Source: MED-G105 sp039814575
GTDB taxonomy: Bacteria; Pseudomonadota; Alphaproteobacteria; Caulobacterales; Parvularculaceae
DNA: 64,000 nucleotides
NCBI GenBank assembly: GCA_039814575.1
Contig: JBCCAY010000002.1
Span: forward strand, 186,001 to 250,000
Direction of reading: 5' to 3'
The notes beneath the pieces are model-generated. The model did no database searches, was not told the DNA's origin, and saw nothing but the letters and a program-made list of their open reading frames with translations. Positions 27,157-35,430 of this stretch are shown in pieces (position 1 is the first letter of the stretch; each line of letters begins with the position of its first letter). A program made the position numbers and the translations under genes.

Positions 27157-28794
27157 TTAAGCCGCCAATATCAAATCCGCCGCCTTCTCGCCAATCATTA
27201 TGCTCGGCGCATTTGTATTGCCGCCAATCAGGCGCGGCATCACGGAAGCGTCGACGACGCGTAACGCGTCAACACCCTTCACCCGTAAGTTGGGATCGAG
27301 CACGGCCGCGTCGTCTGATCCCATACGGCATGTGCCGACAGGATGATAAATCGTATCCGACCGGGCGCGAATATCGGCGATGAGCGTTTCGTCATCGGCG
27401 TCGATCGGCGCATAGAGAGAATCGCCCCGGACGGCCGCCAGAGCGGGTGCGGCCATGATGCGCTGCATTTCTCGCGCGCCGGCGATGAGGCCGGTTAAAT
27501 CGTCCGGATGCGATAGAAAGTTCGGATCGATTGCCGGCGGTGCGTGCGGATCCGGGGAGGCAAGGCGCACTGTCCCGCGGCTTTTCGGGCGCAACACGCA
27601 TACATGGCAGGTGAACCCCGCGCCCCAGTGCTTTTTTCGGCCATGGTCGTCGACGATGCCGGGGATGAAATGCAGTTGGATGTCCGGTTCGGCGAGGTCC
27701 GACCGGGTTTTCAAAAACGCGCCGGCTTCCGCGACATTCGACGAGAGCGGCCCGTTGCCGTTTTGATAGTGAGCGAAAAGGGCGAACGGCAGGCGCGCAA
27801 TAAAGCCTGGCGTTAGGCCGAACCCGCCGAGAGCGGATGTTTTATAGATCGCTGTGTAGTCCAAATGGTCTTGCAGATTTCCGCCCACATTTGGCGCATC
27901 TTTGACGACACGAACGCCCATATCTTTCAGGTGCGCGGCGGGGCCGACGCCGGAGAGCATGAGAAGCTGCGGGGATTGAAACGCGCCGGCGGAGAGGATG
28001 ACTTCGCCTTCTGCGCGCACCAAGGCGCGTTCAGCGCCTGAGCCTGTTCGCAATACAACGGCGGTCGCACGGTTGTCTTTAATAACGACCCGCTCCGCAT
28101 GGGCGTCGGTAATGATCCGCAAGTTTTCGCGTTCACGGGCAGGCTCGAGATAAGCCCGCGCCGCTGAACAGCGTCGTCCGGCGCGTTGCGTAACGTCGTA
28201 ATAGCCGGCGCCTTCTTGGGTGTCGCCGTTAAAGTCTGCATTAAGAGGAATCTGCAGCTCTTCCGCTGCATCTAAAAACCGATCGCACAGCGCGTTTTTG
28301 TATCGAAGAGGACTGACAGTGAGCGGCCCGTAGCCGCCATGGCGGTCTGTGGCGCCGCCCTCGCGGCCTTCGGACTTTTTGAAGTAAGGAAAAACATCCG
28401 TCCACGACCAACCTGTCGCGCCGTCGCGTGCCCAGCCGTCGTAATCTGATGGTACGCCGCGAATATAAATCATGGCGTTGATCGCGCTGGAGCCGCCGAG
28501 AACGCGGCCGCGCGGTTGGTAACACACGCGGTTGTTCAAGTGCTTTTGGGGGAGCGTGTCGAACGCCCAGTTTTGTTTCGCGCCATCAGGCCAAAAGGCG
28601 AAGCCCATCGGTATTGAAATCAGCGGATGCGTGTCTTTGGGGCCCGCCTCCAAAAGACATACGCGCGATGTCCCGTCCTCGCTGAGCCGCGCGGCGAGGG
28701 CTGAGCCCGCCGAGCCTGCGCCGACGATAACATAATCCCAAGCGCCGAGATCTTTTATCGCGTCATCTATTTCATCGTTCGCCGATTGCGTCAT
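27157..28794 (-). CDS. GMC-family FAD-dependent oxidoreductase (choline dehydrogenase-like alcohol dehydrogenase)
   Basis: FAD enzyme oxidising an alcohol to an aldehyde. The 545-residue protein has the GMC signatures: FAD-binding DYVIVGAGSAGSALAARL near the N-terminus, GRVLGGSSAINAMIYIRG, GAFQSPQLLMLSGVGP, and the C-terminal YHPVGTCRMG (catalytic histidine) and GGNTNAPSIMIGEK (catalytic asparagine). It is not certain to be a true choline dehydrogenase. The aldehyde dehydrogenase gene ends 21 nt before it, so the pair could carry out alcohol to aldehyde to acid. Confidence 0.92.
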   Translation of the reverse strand: MTQSANDEIDDAIKDLGAWDYVIVGAGSAGSALAARLSEDGTSRVCLLEAGPKDTHPLISIPMGFAFWPDGAKQNWAFDTLPQKHLNNRVCYQPRGRVLGGSSAINAMIYIRGVPSDYDGWARDGATGWSWTDVFPYFKKSEGREGGATDRHGGYGPLTVSPLRYKNALCDRFLDAAEELQIPLNADFNGDTQEGAGYYDVTQRAGRRCSAARAYLEPARERENLRIITDAHAERVVIKDNRATAVVLRTGSGAERALVRAEGEVILSAGAFQSPQLLMLSGVGPAAHLKDMGVRVVKDAPNVGGNLQDHLDYTAIYKTSALGGFGLTPGFIARLPFALFAHYQNGNGPLSSNVAEAGAFLKTRSDLAEPDIQLHFIPGIVDDHGRKKHWGAGFTCHVCVLRPKSRGTVRLASPDPHAPPAIDPNFLSHPDDLTGLIAGAREMQRIMAAPALAAVRGDSLYAPIDADDETLIADIRARSDTIYHPVGTCRMGSDDAAVLDPNLRVKGVDALRVVDASVMPRLIGGNTNAPSIMIGEKAADLILAA

Positions 28795-28815
28795 GGCTGC
28801 TTTTCTTCGAAGTCG

Positions 28816-30267
28816 TTATCCGAACCGTCGCAATAAACGAATAAGCGTCCGCGTTCGCTCCGTATAGGGCGGATGCAGAAGGTCTGGCCTGGCGAGGCGA
28901 CTTTGGCGAAACACGGGCTTCATATGCGAAAACGTTTCGAAACTGGCGTCGCCATGATAGGCGCCCATGCCGCTGGCCCCGACGCCGCCGAAGGGAAGGT
29001 TCGGATGCGCGAACTGGATCATCGTTTCGTTGATGCAGGCGGTGCCTGAGACGGTGCGCGTTAAGACGTCGTCACCGATTGCGGTGTCCTCCCCGAACCA
29101 GTAAAGCGCCAAAGGTCGATCGCCCGCGTTCACATGCGCCACGGCGTCGTCCGTAGAGGCGACGCCAATCACCGGCAATACCGGGCCGAAGATTTCTTCT
29201 TCTAGAAGTTGGAGCCCGGCGGGCGGGTCTATAATGAGCGTAAAGGGCAGTTTTCCGTGTGCCGTTAAAATCTCAGGATCGCCGATTTCAACGATGAGCG
29301 CGCCGGCGGCTTTTGCTTCGTCGATGAGGGTTTGCAGCCTTGTAAAATGACGCTTTGAGATCATCGCCGTGTAATCGGGCGTATTGTCGATTGATGGGAA
29401 CAGCGTTCGCGCCGTCGCTGACAGCGCGTCGATGACCGCCGGTAGGCGATCTTTCGGCGCCAGTACATAGTCTGGTGCGATGCAGCTTTGACCGCCATTG
29501 AACAATTTTCCTTGCACGATCGATCGGCTCGCTCGGGCAAGATCCGCGCTATCGTGGATGATAGCTGGGCTCTTGCCGCCGAGTTCGAGTGTGACGGGCG
29601 TTAGGTTTTCCGCTGCGGCGAGGGCGATGCGCCGGCCGACCGGCGTCGATCCGGTGAATAAGAGATGGTCAAACGGCGTTGCTGCAAAAGCTGCGCCTAT
29701 GTCGGCGTCTCCGAGCACCACGGCGACGAGCGTTTCATCAAATGCGTCGGCGAGCATGTCGGCGAGGACCGCGCTCGTTTTTGCGCTCACCTCGCTCGGC
29801 TTAAGAATAACGCGATTGCCGGCGGCAAGGGCGCCGGCGAGTGGCGACAAGGCGAGGCTGACGGGGTAGTTCCAGGGCGCGATAATGCCGACGACGCCGA
29901 GGGGCTGCGGTTCGAGGCGCGCACCCGCTGGCGCCAAGTGTAAAGGCGTAGCGACCCGGCGCGGCCGCATCCATCGACGAAGGCGCGCTTTTGCATGGCG
30001 CGCGGCGTTGATGGAAAGCGCGATATCAGAAAAGAGGGTTTCGACGTCGGCCCGCGCTCCAAAGTCGGCGTTGACGGCGTCTGCGAGGGCAGGTTCATAT
30101 TTTTCGATTGCGCCGATGAGCGCATCGAGGCGTTTTTGCCGTTCTGCGAGTCCTGGTGGAGGCGCATTGCGACTGGCCGATTTTTGCCGATCGTAAAGCG
30201 TGGCCAGCCGGGATGTCTGGTCATCGCGTCCCGTTAGGCCCATATGTTGGACGGCTTGTGATCCCAT
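28816..30267 (-). CDS. Aldehyde dehydrogenase (coniferyl-aldehyde dehydrogenase-like)
   Basis: NAD(P)-dependent aldehyde dehydrogenase. The 483-residue form starts at 30267, supported by GAGGAG six nt upstream; an in-frame longer start adds an unusual basic leader and is not favoured. Catalytic features: IAPWNYPVSLALSPL, GNRVILKPSEVS, the general base Glu in LELGGKSP and the nucleophilic Cys in NGGQSCIAPDYVL. Sequence character resembles the coniferyl-aldehyde dehydrogenase (CalB) branch. It precedes the GMC alcohol oxidase/dehydrogenase, so it probably oxidises that enzyme's product. Confidence 0.92.
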   Translation of the reverse strand: MGSQAVQHMGLTGRDDQTSRLATLYDRQKSASRNAPPPGLAERQKRLDALIGAIEKYEPALADAVNADFGARADVETLFSDIALSINAARHAKARLRRWMRPRRVATPLHLAPAGARLEPQPLGVVGIIAPWNYPVSLALSPLAGALAAGNRVILKPSEVSAKTSAVLADMLADAFDETLVAVVLGDADIGAAFAATPFDHLLFTGSTPVGRRIALAAAENLTPVTLELGGKSPAIIHDSADLARASRSIVQGKLFNGGQSCIAPDYVLAPKDRLPAVIDALSATARTLFPSIDNTPDYTAMISKRHFTRLQTLIDEAKAAGALIVEIGDPEILTAHGKLPFTLIIDPPAGLQLLEEEIFGPVLPVIGVASTDDAVAHVNAGDRPLALYWFGEDTAIGDDVLTRTVSGTACINETMIQFAHPNLPFGGVGASGMGAYHGDASFETFSHMKPVFRQSRLARPDLLHPPYTERTRTLIRLLRRFG

Positions 30268-30451
30268 GCCAATCTCCTCACGACGCGGCGTCGTCGTGCA
30301 ACAGCGCCTGGTTCGTCGTTCGAGATATGATGAAGGCGCGCGCGCCAGCTTGTCCACCAGCGCGCGCAGTTCGTTAGCGGTGATCGCCGGCGCACGATTT
30401 TGCTGTCGTTTGGTTTGTTTGAAACCTGCAGCGTCGGCTTTGTTTTAGTGA

Positions 30452-32194
30452 TCAGCGACCGGCTTGAGCGAGGATTTGCTCGTAGAGCGCCGGGGTTTCA
30501 GGCGAAGCAAACTCCAGCGGATCGAGCGTGATCGTCGCCGGAAGCTTTTCGAAGTAAGACGACGCCGGCGTTTTCTCAAAATCAAGGTCTACAAAGCGGT
30601 AGATGGCTTCGGTTTCCTCCGGGCGCTGGGCGCGCAATAGGGTATAGTCCCACAGGGGACAATGGGTTGCGCGCTTGACGGTGATGAGTTTGCCGTTGTT
30701 TAGAAATTTCTCTGCATGCCGTGCGTTTTCAATTGGTGTCGACAAATCGAAATCGCCGGAAAACATCAGCACCGGTGGGTCGATCGGTGCATCTTTGCGA
30801 AAATCATCGTCGACCTCCGGCGGGGCGCCGGCGACGTTCCGAGTTGCTTCGTACCACAAGTTTGGCGCAATCCACTGGCTCGCCGTGTCGGCTCTTAGTT
30901 TTTTATCCCGTGCAGGCGATATGCCGAGACTGTTGTCCATCGCTAAAATGAATAGCTGCTCGTCGTATTGCGGCGTCCTGTCCGCGAGCGCTATCAGCGC
31001 CAACATCCGATAGTCGCCTTCATAAAGCTCCAAAACGAACTTCGGCCATCGCGCAAGATTCGATTGCTCAAAAGAGCCCCCCAAAGCCCATATGTTTAAA
31101 GCGCCTATGCGCAAATCATCGCCGTTCAATCGGATTGAAACGATATCATCAGCATTGGGAGTTTTGACGTCAACCGTTACAGGCGTTTCATCAAGTCGCT
31201 TGATGACAGTTTGCAGCGCCTTCATCAGCCCACCCTCTGGAACGCGCCCTGCGAACGCGCTATAGGCCTCGGCCTCCTCGGCGACGCGCGCGGCTGTCGC
31301 CCAAAGCCAATCCGGGCTGTCATAGGTGAAATCAAGCGGTTCGATGCCGCTCAGAAGCGCGCGATCGACCGTCTCCGGCCAGCGCTTAATATATGCGAAA
31401 CTCCATTGTGCGCCGAAGCTGCAACCGCACAATACAATCTTGTCGTATCCGAGCGCGGCGCGCGTCTCATAAATGTCATCCACGGCGTTATCCATATCGT
31501 AGCCGCGCATGTCGACGCCGGCGTCGTTCCAACGGCGGAGCGCACGCTCATAGCTGTCGGCGAGGCGCCGGCCGGTTTCTTTTAGCGACCCCGGCTTGTC
31601 AAGCGGCGCAGAGGGCGCGCGGAACGCCATGTTCGGCACTAGGCCGCGTTCGTCAGTATTGCCGCGTTGGCCGATATAGACGAAGTCGCGCGTCTGCCGC
31701 AGGCTGTTGATCAGGTCAAGTTTGTCCGGCTTTTCCTCAAGGAACACATAACCTGGTCCTCCTTCGAGGTATATGAACGGCGCTCGTCCGGTTTCTGGGG
31801 CCAGCGCCGGCGCGCGAAAGACGTGCAGCGGGATCATACGTGTGTCAGGATCGCGGCGATTCTCAGGAACGAAAATCAGCCCCCGCTCGATCGCCATGGT
31901 CCGACCCGTTTCGTCGGTAATAATGTCCGGCGTCAGATAAATGTCGCGCTTAGGCGCTTCTGCCTGTACCGTCGTTGAAATCGTCGCGGCTATCAGCATC
32001 GCCAACAGAGAATCCCCTCTTGGTCGCCGTAAAAACGAGCGCGCGGGTTTTCGCTGAGCAGTCGAATCGGATTCGATCAGCAAAGACTGTTTATTTTTTG
32101 CCGCCCCAGAACTCGGTCGCGAACTAATAAATCTCAATACGTTTACAGAATTATTTATAACCATACTTTTCATTGAATGCATCAACTGCTCCAA
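30452..32194 (-). CDS. Exported alpha/beta hydrolase, prolyl-aminopeptidase-like (paralogue 2)
   Basis: A 580-residue hydrolase of the proline iminopeptidase / tripeptidyl-aminopeptidase-like group. An EGGPGY oxyanion-region motif is followed by the nucleophile elbow GCSFGAQ (Ser259), and the acid and histidine are in SGDFDLSTP and ATHCPLW. The signal-like helix is at about residues 53-78 (LLAMLIAATISTTVQA), unusually far from the N-terminus, so the true start may be downstream of the first ATG. It follows a close paralogue with 63 nt between them. Substrate unknown; peptide or ester hydrolysis is likely. Confidence 0.88.
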   Translation of the reverse strand: MEQLMHSMKSMVINNSVNVLRFISSRPSSGAAKNKQSLLIESDSTAQRKPARSFLRRPRGDSLLAMLIAATISTTVQAEAPKRDIYLTPDIITDETGRTMAIERGLIFVPENRRDPDTRMIPLHVFRAPALAPETGRAPFIYLEGGPGYVFLEEKPDKLDLINSLRQTRDFVYIGQRGNTDERGLVPNMAFRAPSAPLDKPGSLKETGRRLADSYERALRRWNDAGVDMRGYDMDNAVDDIYETRAALGYDKIVLCGCSFGAQWSFAYIKRWPETVDRALLSGIEPLDFTYDSPDWLWATAARVAEEAEAYSAFAGRVPEGGLMKALQTVIKRLDETPVTVDVKTPNADDIVSIRLNGDDLRIGALNIWALGGSFEQSNLARWPKFVLELYEGDYRMLALIALADRTPQYDEQLFILAMDNSLGISPARDKKLRADTASQWIAPNLWYEATRNVAGAPPEVDDDFRKDAPIDPPVLMFSGDFDLSTPIENARHAEKFLNNGKLITVKRATHCPLWDYTLLRAQRPEETEAIYRFVDLDFEKTPASSYFEKLPATITLDPLEFASPETPALYEQILAQAGR

Positions 32195-32257
32195 ATCTAC
32201 TATCTGTTTATGAATCGCCCGGCTTCTGAAGGGCGTCGTCGCCTCTCGCCAACGCGT

Positions 32258-33910
32258 TTAGCCGTCCAGTTGCTCGTAAAGCGCGGGCGTAGCGGGCGTT
32301 TCGTAACGCAGGCGATCGAGGTTTATGGTCGCGGGAAGCGTGTCCAGATAGTCGGCCGCTGAACCGTTCTCGAAGTCCATGTCGAGAAAGCGGTAAATCG
32401 CTTCGGTGAGGTCCGGGCGTTGCGCCGGCAGTTGCTCGCCGTTCCAGAGCGGGCAATGGGTGCCGCCGCCGACGGTGATGAGTTTGCCGTCGATTAAAAA
32501 TTCTTCGGCGTGTTCTGCGTTCTCGATGGGCGTTGACCAATCATAATCCCCTGAGACAAGCAGAACGGGGACATCGATTGGCGTGTCTTCCCGGAAATTA
32601 GCGGGAACGGTTGGCGGTGCGCCCGCGACGTTACGCGTGGCGTAAAAGTACCAATTCGGATCGACCCATTGACGTGCTTTTTCAGCCTTCAGTCTTTTGT
32701 CGCGTGCGGTGGATATCCCCAAGCTATTATCGATGGTTTGGGCGATAAGCGCTTCGTTTCCTTCGCTTCTCGAAGATAGCGCCATCATGGCCAACATGCG
32801 GTAATCGCCATTATACAGTTCAAGGATAAATTTCGGCCAATATGCCAAATTCTCTAAATCGTTATCCTTGTCAAATGCATAAAAGTTCTTAGCCGCTCCC
32901 ATGCGTAAATCGTCAGCGCCTAGGCGAACCGAAACCATTTGATTGGTTTCGGGATGAACGACGTCAACCGATACTGGGTTTTTCTCGAGACGGTTGATGA
33001 CGGCTTTTAGCACTTCTAGAAGGCCGCCTTCCGGGATGTGCGGTGCGAAGTCCGGTTGCGCTTCTGCTTCCGCCGCGACGCGCGCCATTGACGCCCAGAG
33101 CCAGTCTGCGCTGTCATAGGCGAAATCGAGCGGTTCGACGCCGCTTAATAGGGCGCGGTCGACGGTTTCCGGCCAGCGCTTAATATAGGAAAAACTCCAT
33201 TGCGAGCCAAAGCTGCAGCCACGCAATGCGATTTTTTCGTAACCGAGAGCGGCGCGTATATCGTAGACGTCGTCGACAGCGTTTAGAACGTCATACCCCG
33301 TCATATCGACGCCGGCCTTGTTCCATACGGACAAAGCTTTTTTGTAACTGCGCGCTAATTGTGCGCTGGCTTTTGACATCGACGCTGGCTTATCGAGAGC
33401 GGCAGACGGCGTCGAAAGCCACAGTTCGGGAATTAGGCCGGACGCGCCCGGATAGCCGCGTTGGCTTACATAGATGACGTCGCGGGTTTTTCGCATACGA
33501 TCAATAAAGTCGAATACGTTCGGTAGTGTTGTATCCAGCTCGTACCCTGGCCCTCCCGGCAGATACACGACCGGCGCTCTGTCGGGTTCAGGTTTTTTTG
33601 CCGGCGCTCGGAAAAAATGAAGCGGAATCGATCGGGAATCTGGATTGCTTCGGTTCTCTGGGACAAAAATCAGTCCCCGTTCGAGCGTCATCATTCGACC
33701 ATTTTGGTCGGTGAGAATGTCAGGCGCTAAGTAAACTTCTCGCGGCGGCGCGGCTGTTTGCGCCGCCGCTGAAGTCGACAAAGCTGCTGCTGTCGCTGTT
33801 GCGGCAAGTCCTATAAGTCTAATCCGGCGAAGACGCGTTCGGATCTCTTTCTTTAATCGTGTCCGCGAGGCAATGGTCCAACAGAAAAAATTATTAAGAA
33901 CGGCGGCCAT
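32258..33910 (-). CDS. Exported alpha/beta hydrolase, prolyl-aminopeptidase-like (paralogue 1)
   Basis: A 550-residue paralogue of the next gene, with the same order of motifs: PGGPGY, nucleophile elbow GCSFGSQ (Ser233), DYDWSTP (acid) and GGGTHCPLW (histidine). A basic N-terminus and hydrophobic stretch ending STSAAAQ near residue 51 look like a Sec signal peptide. Long stretches match the downstream copy almost exactly (VDRALLSG, GYDxxNAVDDxY, RNVAGAPP, PATINLD/PATITLD), so the pair arose by tandem duplication. The two genes are adjacent on one strand, and the 5' region carries a G11 run further upstream. Confidence 0.88.
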   Translation of the reverse strand: MAAVLNNFFCWTIASRTRLKKEIRTRLRRIRLIGLAATATAAALSTSAAAQTAAPPREVYLAPDILTDQNGRMMTLERGLIFVPENRSNPDSRSIPLHFFRAPAKKPEPDRAPVVYLPGGPGYELDTTLPNVFDFIDRMRKTRDVIYVSQRGYPGASGLIPELWLSTPSAALDKPASMSKASAQLARSYKKALSVWNKAGVDMTGYDVLNAVDDVYDIRAALGYEKIALRGCSFGSQWSFSYIKRWPETVDRALLSGVEPLDFAYDSADWLWASMARVAAEAEAQPDFAPHIPEGGLLEVLKAVINRLEKNPVSVDVVHPETNQMVSVRLGADDLRMGAAKNFYAFDKDNDLENLAYWPKFILELYNGDYRMLAMMALSSRSEGNEALIAQTIDNSLGISTARDKRLKAEKARQWVDPNWYFYATRNVAGAPPTVPANFREDTPIDVPVLLVSGDYDWSTPIENAEHAEEFLIDGKLITVGGGTHCPLWNGEQLPAQRPDLTEAIYRFLDMDFENGSAADYLDTLPATINLDRLRYETPATPALYEQLDG

Positions 33911-34125
33911 GAACGTTTCCTGCTTGTGTGAGCGACGGCGCTATTTGCCTTTTTCGCTAAGGCTTCGCAAAGGAATGCTGCGCATTCACCCCTGTCGGGG
34001 CGCTGCGTCCAACCTATGCCTTAGCAAACCCTAAAATGACTTAATATAAAGATTTATCAAGAGGCCCAGGCTTAGGCCGCGCCGTTTCGACCAAGCATCG
34101 AGGTCCGGCGCGACCATTGGCCCGC

Positions 34126-34136
34126 GGGGGGGGGGG
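34126..34136. repeat. Homopolymer run of 11 G
   Basis: Eleven consecutive G residues in the non-coding stretch between the hydrolase pair and purU. Such tracts slip during replication and are also error-prone in sequencing. It lies about 215 nt upstream of the paralogue-1 start, where slippage could alter promoter geometry. Confidence 0.8.
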
Positions 34137-34143
34137 CATTGTC

Positions 34144-34164
34144 AAAAAGGCCGCTAGAGCGACC
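34144..34164 (-). terminator. Rho-independent terminator after purU
   Basis: On the minus strand a six-base-pair stem (GGTCGC/GCGGCC with one G-U pair) closed by TCTA is followed by TTTTT, just downstream of the purU stop. A second perfect hairpin (GCCGTC/GACGGC) lies between it and the stop at 34165-34180. Confidence 0.75.
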
Positions 34165-34181
34165 GCCGTCAACGGACGGCG

Positions 34182-35030
34182 CTAATTGAACACCACAGTT
34201 TTCGAGCCGTTTAAGAACACGCGATGGTCGAGATGCCATCGAACCGCGCGCGCCAGCACTCGAGACTCGGTATCGCGACCGATACGGACGAGATCGTCGG
34301 GTGTGTCGGAGTGTTTCACGCGTGCAACTTCTTGCTCAATAATCGGACTCTCGTCGAGGTCGGGCGTTACATAGTGCGCCGTCGCGCCCGTAAGTTTCAC
34401 GCCGCGCTCGTGCGCCCGGTGGTAGGGCTTGGCGCCTTTAAAACTAGGCAGGAATGAGTGATGGATATTGATGACTTTGCCGTAGAGCCGATTTGATAAA
34501 TCGTCGGATAACACCTGCATGTATCGAGCGAGGACGACGAGGTCGACGCTCTCTTTAGTGATCAATTCGAGGAGTTTTTCCTCCTGTTCGGCCTTGTTCT
34601 GTTTCGTGACCGGCATGTGATGGTAAGGCAAGCGATAAAAATCGGCGAGCGATTTGGCGTCCATGTGGTTTGAGACGATCCCCACAGGGTCCATTTTCAA
34701 ACTGTCTTTACGCCACCGATAAAGCAGATCGTGAAGGCAATGGTCCATTTTTGAAACCATGATCAACACGCGGCCGCGTTGGTCGGCTGGAACAAGTTCT
34801 GTTCGAATGTTGAACTTCTCGACGATCGGTTTCAGGTGAAACTCAAACTCCTTAACGTTGTCGATCGAGAAATAGATACGCATCAGGAACGTATCGGTTT
34901 GGACGTCATCAAATTGCGCCGCTTCAATGATGTCGCCGCCGTTTTGCGCGATGCAGCTCGAGACGGCCGCGACAATGCCGGGCCGGTTGTCGCAAGAAAG
35001 TTTCAAAACATAGCTTGGCGATCCGGTCAT
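34182..35030 (-). CDS. purU: Formyltetrahydrofolate deformylase
   Basis: Hydrolyses 10-formyl-THF to formate and THF, balancing the one-carbon pool. The 282-residue form starts at 35030, where the protein reads MTGSPSYVLKLSCDNRPG; the longer upstream frame adds 20 residues of non-family sequence. An N-terminal ACT domain (residues about 5-85) precedes the formyltransferase-fold catalytic domain, marked by VSNHMD, NIHHSFLPSFKGAKPY and GATAHYV. The formate made here is the product of the formaldehyde pathway whose glutathione-dependent dehydrogenase gene is next to it on the same strand. Confidence 0.94.
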   Translation of the reverse strand: MTGSPSYVLKLSCDNRPGIVAAVSSCIAQNGGDIIEAAQFDDVQTDTFLMRIYFSIDNVKEFEFHLKPIVEKFNIRTELVPADQRGRVLIMVSKMDHCLHDLLYRWRKDSLKMDPVGIVSNHMDAKSLADFYRLPYHHMPVTKQNKAEQEEKLLELITKESVDLVVLARYMQVLSDDLSNRLYGKVINIHHSFLPSFKGAKPYHRAHERGVKLTGATAHYVTPDLDESPIIEQEVARVKHSDTPDDLVRIGRDTESRVLARAVRWHLDHRVFLNGSKTVVFN

Positions 35031-35090
35031 GGGGCGGGTCCTACTCTTAAGCCTTATCGAACTGGAGGCGTGTCCAACTGGAGCGGGCAT

Positions 35091-35430
35091 GTTCGGGGCG
35101 TTGTCGCAGCTGACGACGTAATCATCTGTGGTGCGAGCATTTCAGCATAACATGGTCGTTAGCGACGCGACAGGGCGCTTAATCGCCTCTCACGTCATCA
35201 TTTAGAACAGCCGCGGCGGGGTTTAGACGATCCAGTTCGCGTTAGCATGATGTGCCGCTATGTATCACGCGATCGTCAATGTGGTGCGCGATGAATAGCG
35301 TGTTACGCGCCCTTTTCTATTCCGTTTTCCATTAAACGTCGTAGCTCAGCTTGCCGCAAATGCGCGCCGTCCAAAAAAATGCGCAGGCGGCTGAACCGCC
35401 TGCGCAAAAATTTCGAGCGCGCCTTAGCGC
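35091..35430. other. Non-coding stretch between adhC and purU
   Basis: About 340 nt. It contains a clear minus-strand terminator behind adhC, then presumably the purU promoter. I see no RNA gene or further repeat. Confidence 0.5.
35373..35405 (-). terminator. Rho-independent terminator after adhC
   Basis: A perfect ten-base-pair stem (GCGCAGGCGG with CCGCCTGCGC, loop CTGAA) lies 25 nt beyond the adhC stop; on the minus strand it is followed by A then TTTTTTT. This is the clearest terminator in the region and separates adhC from purU. Confidence 0.92.
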
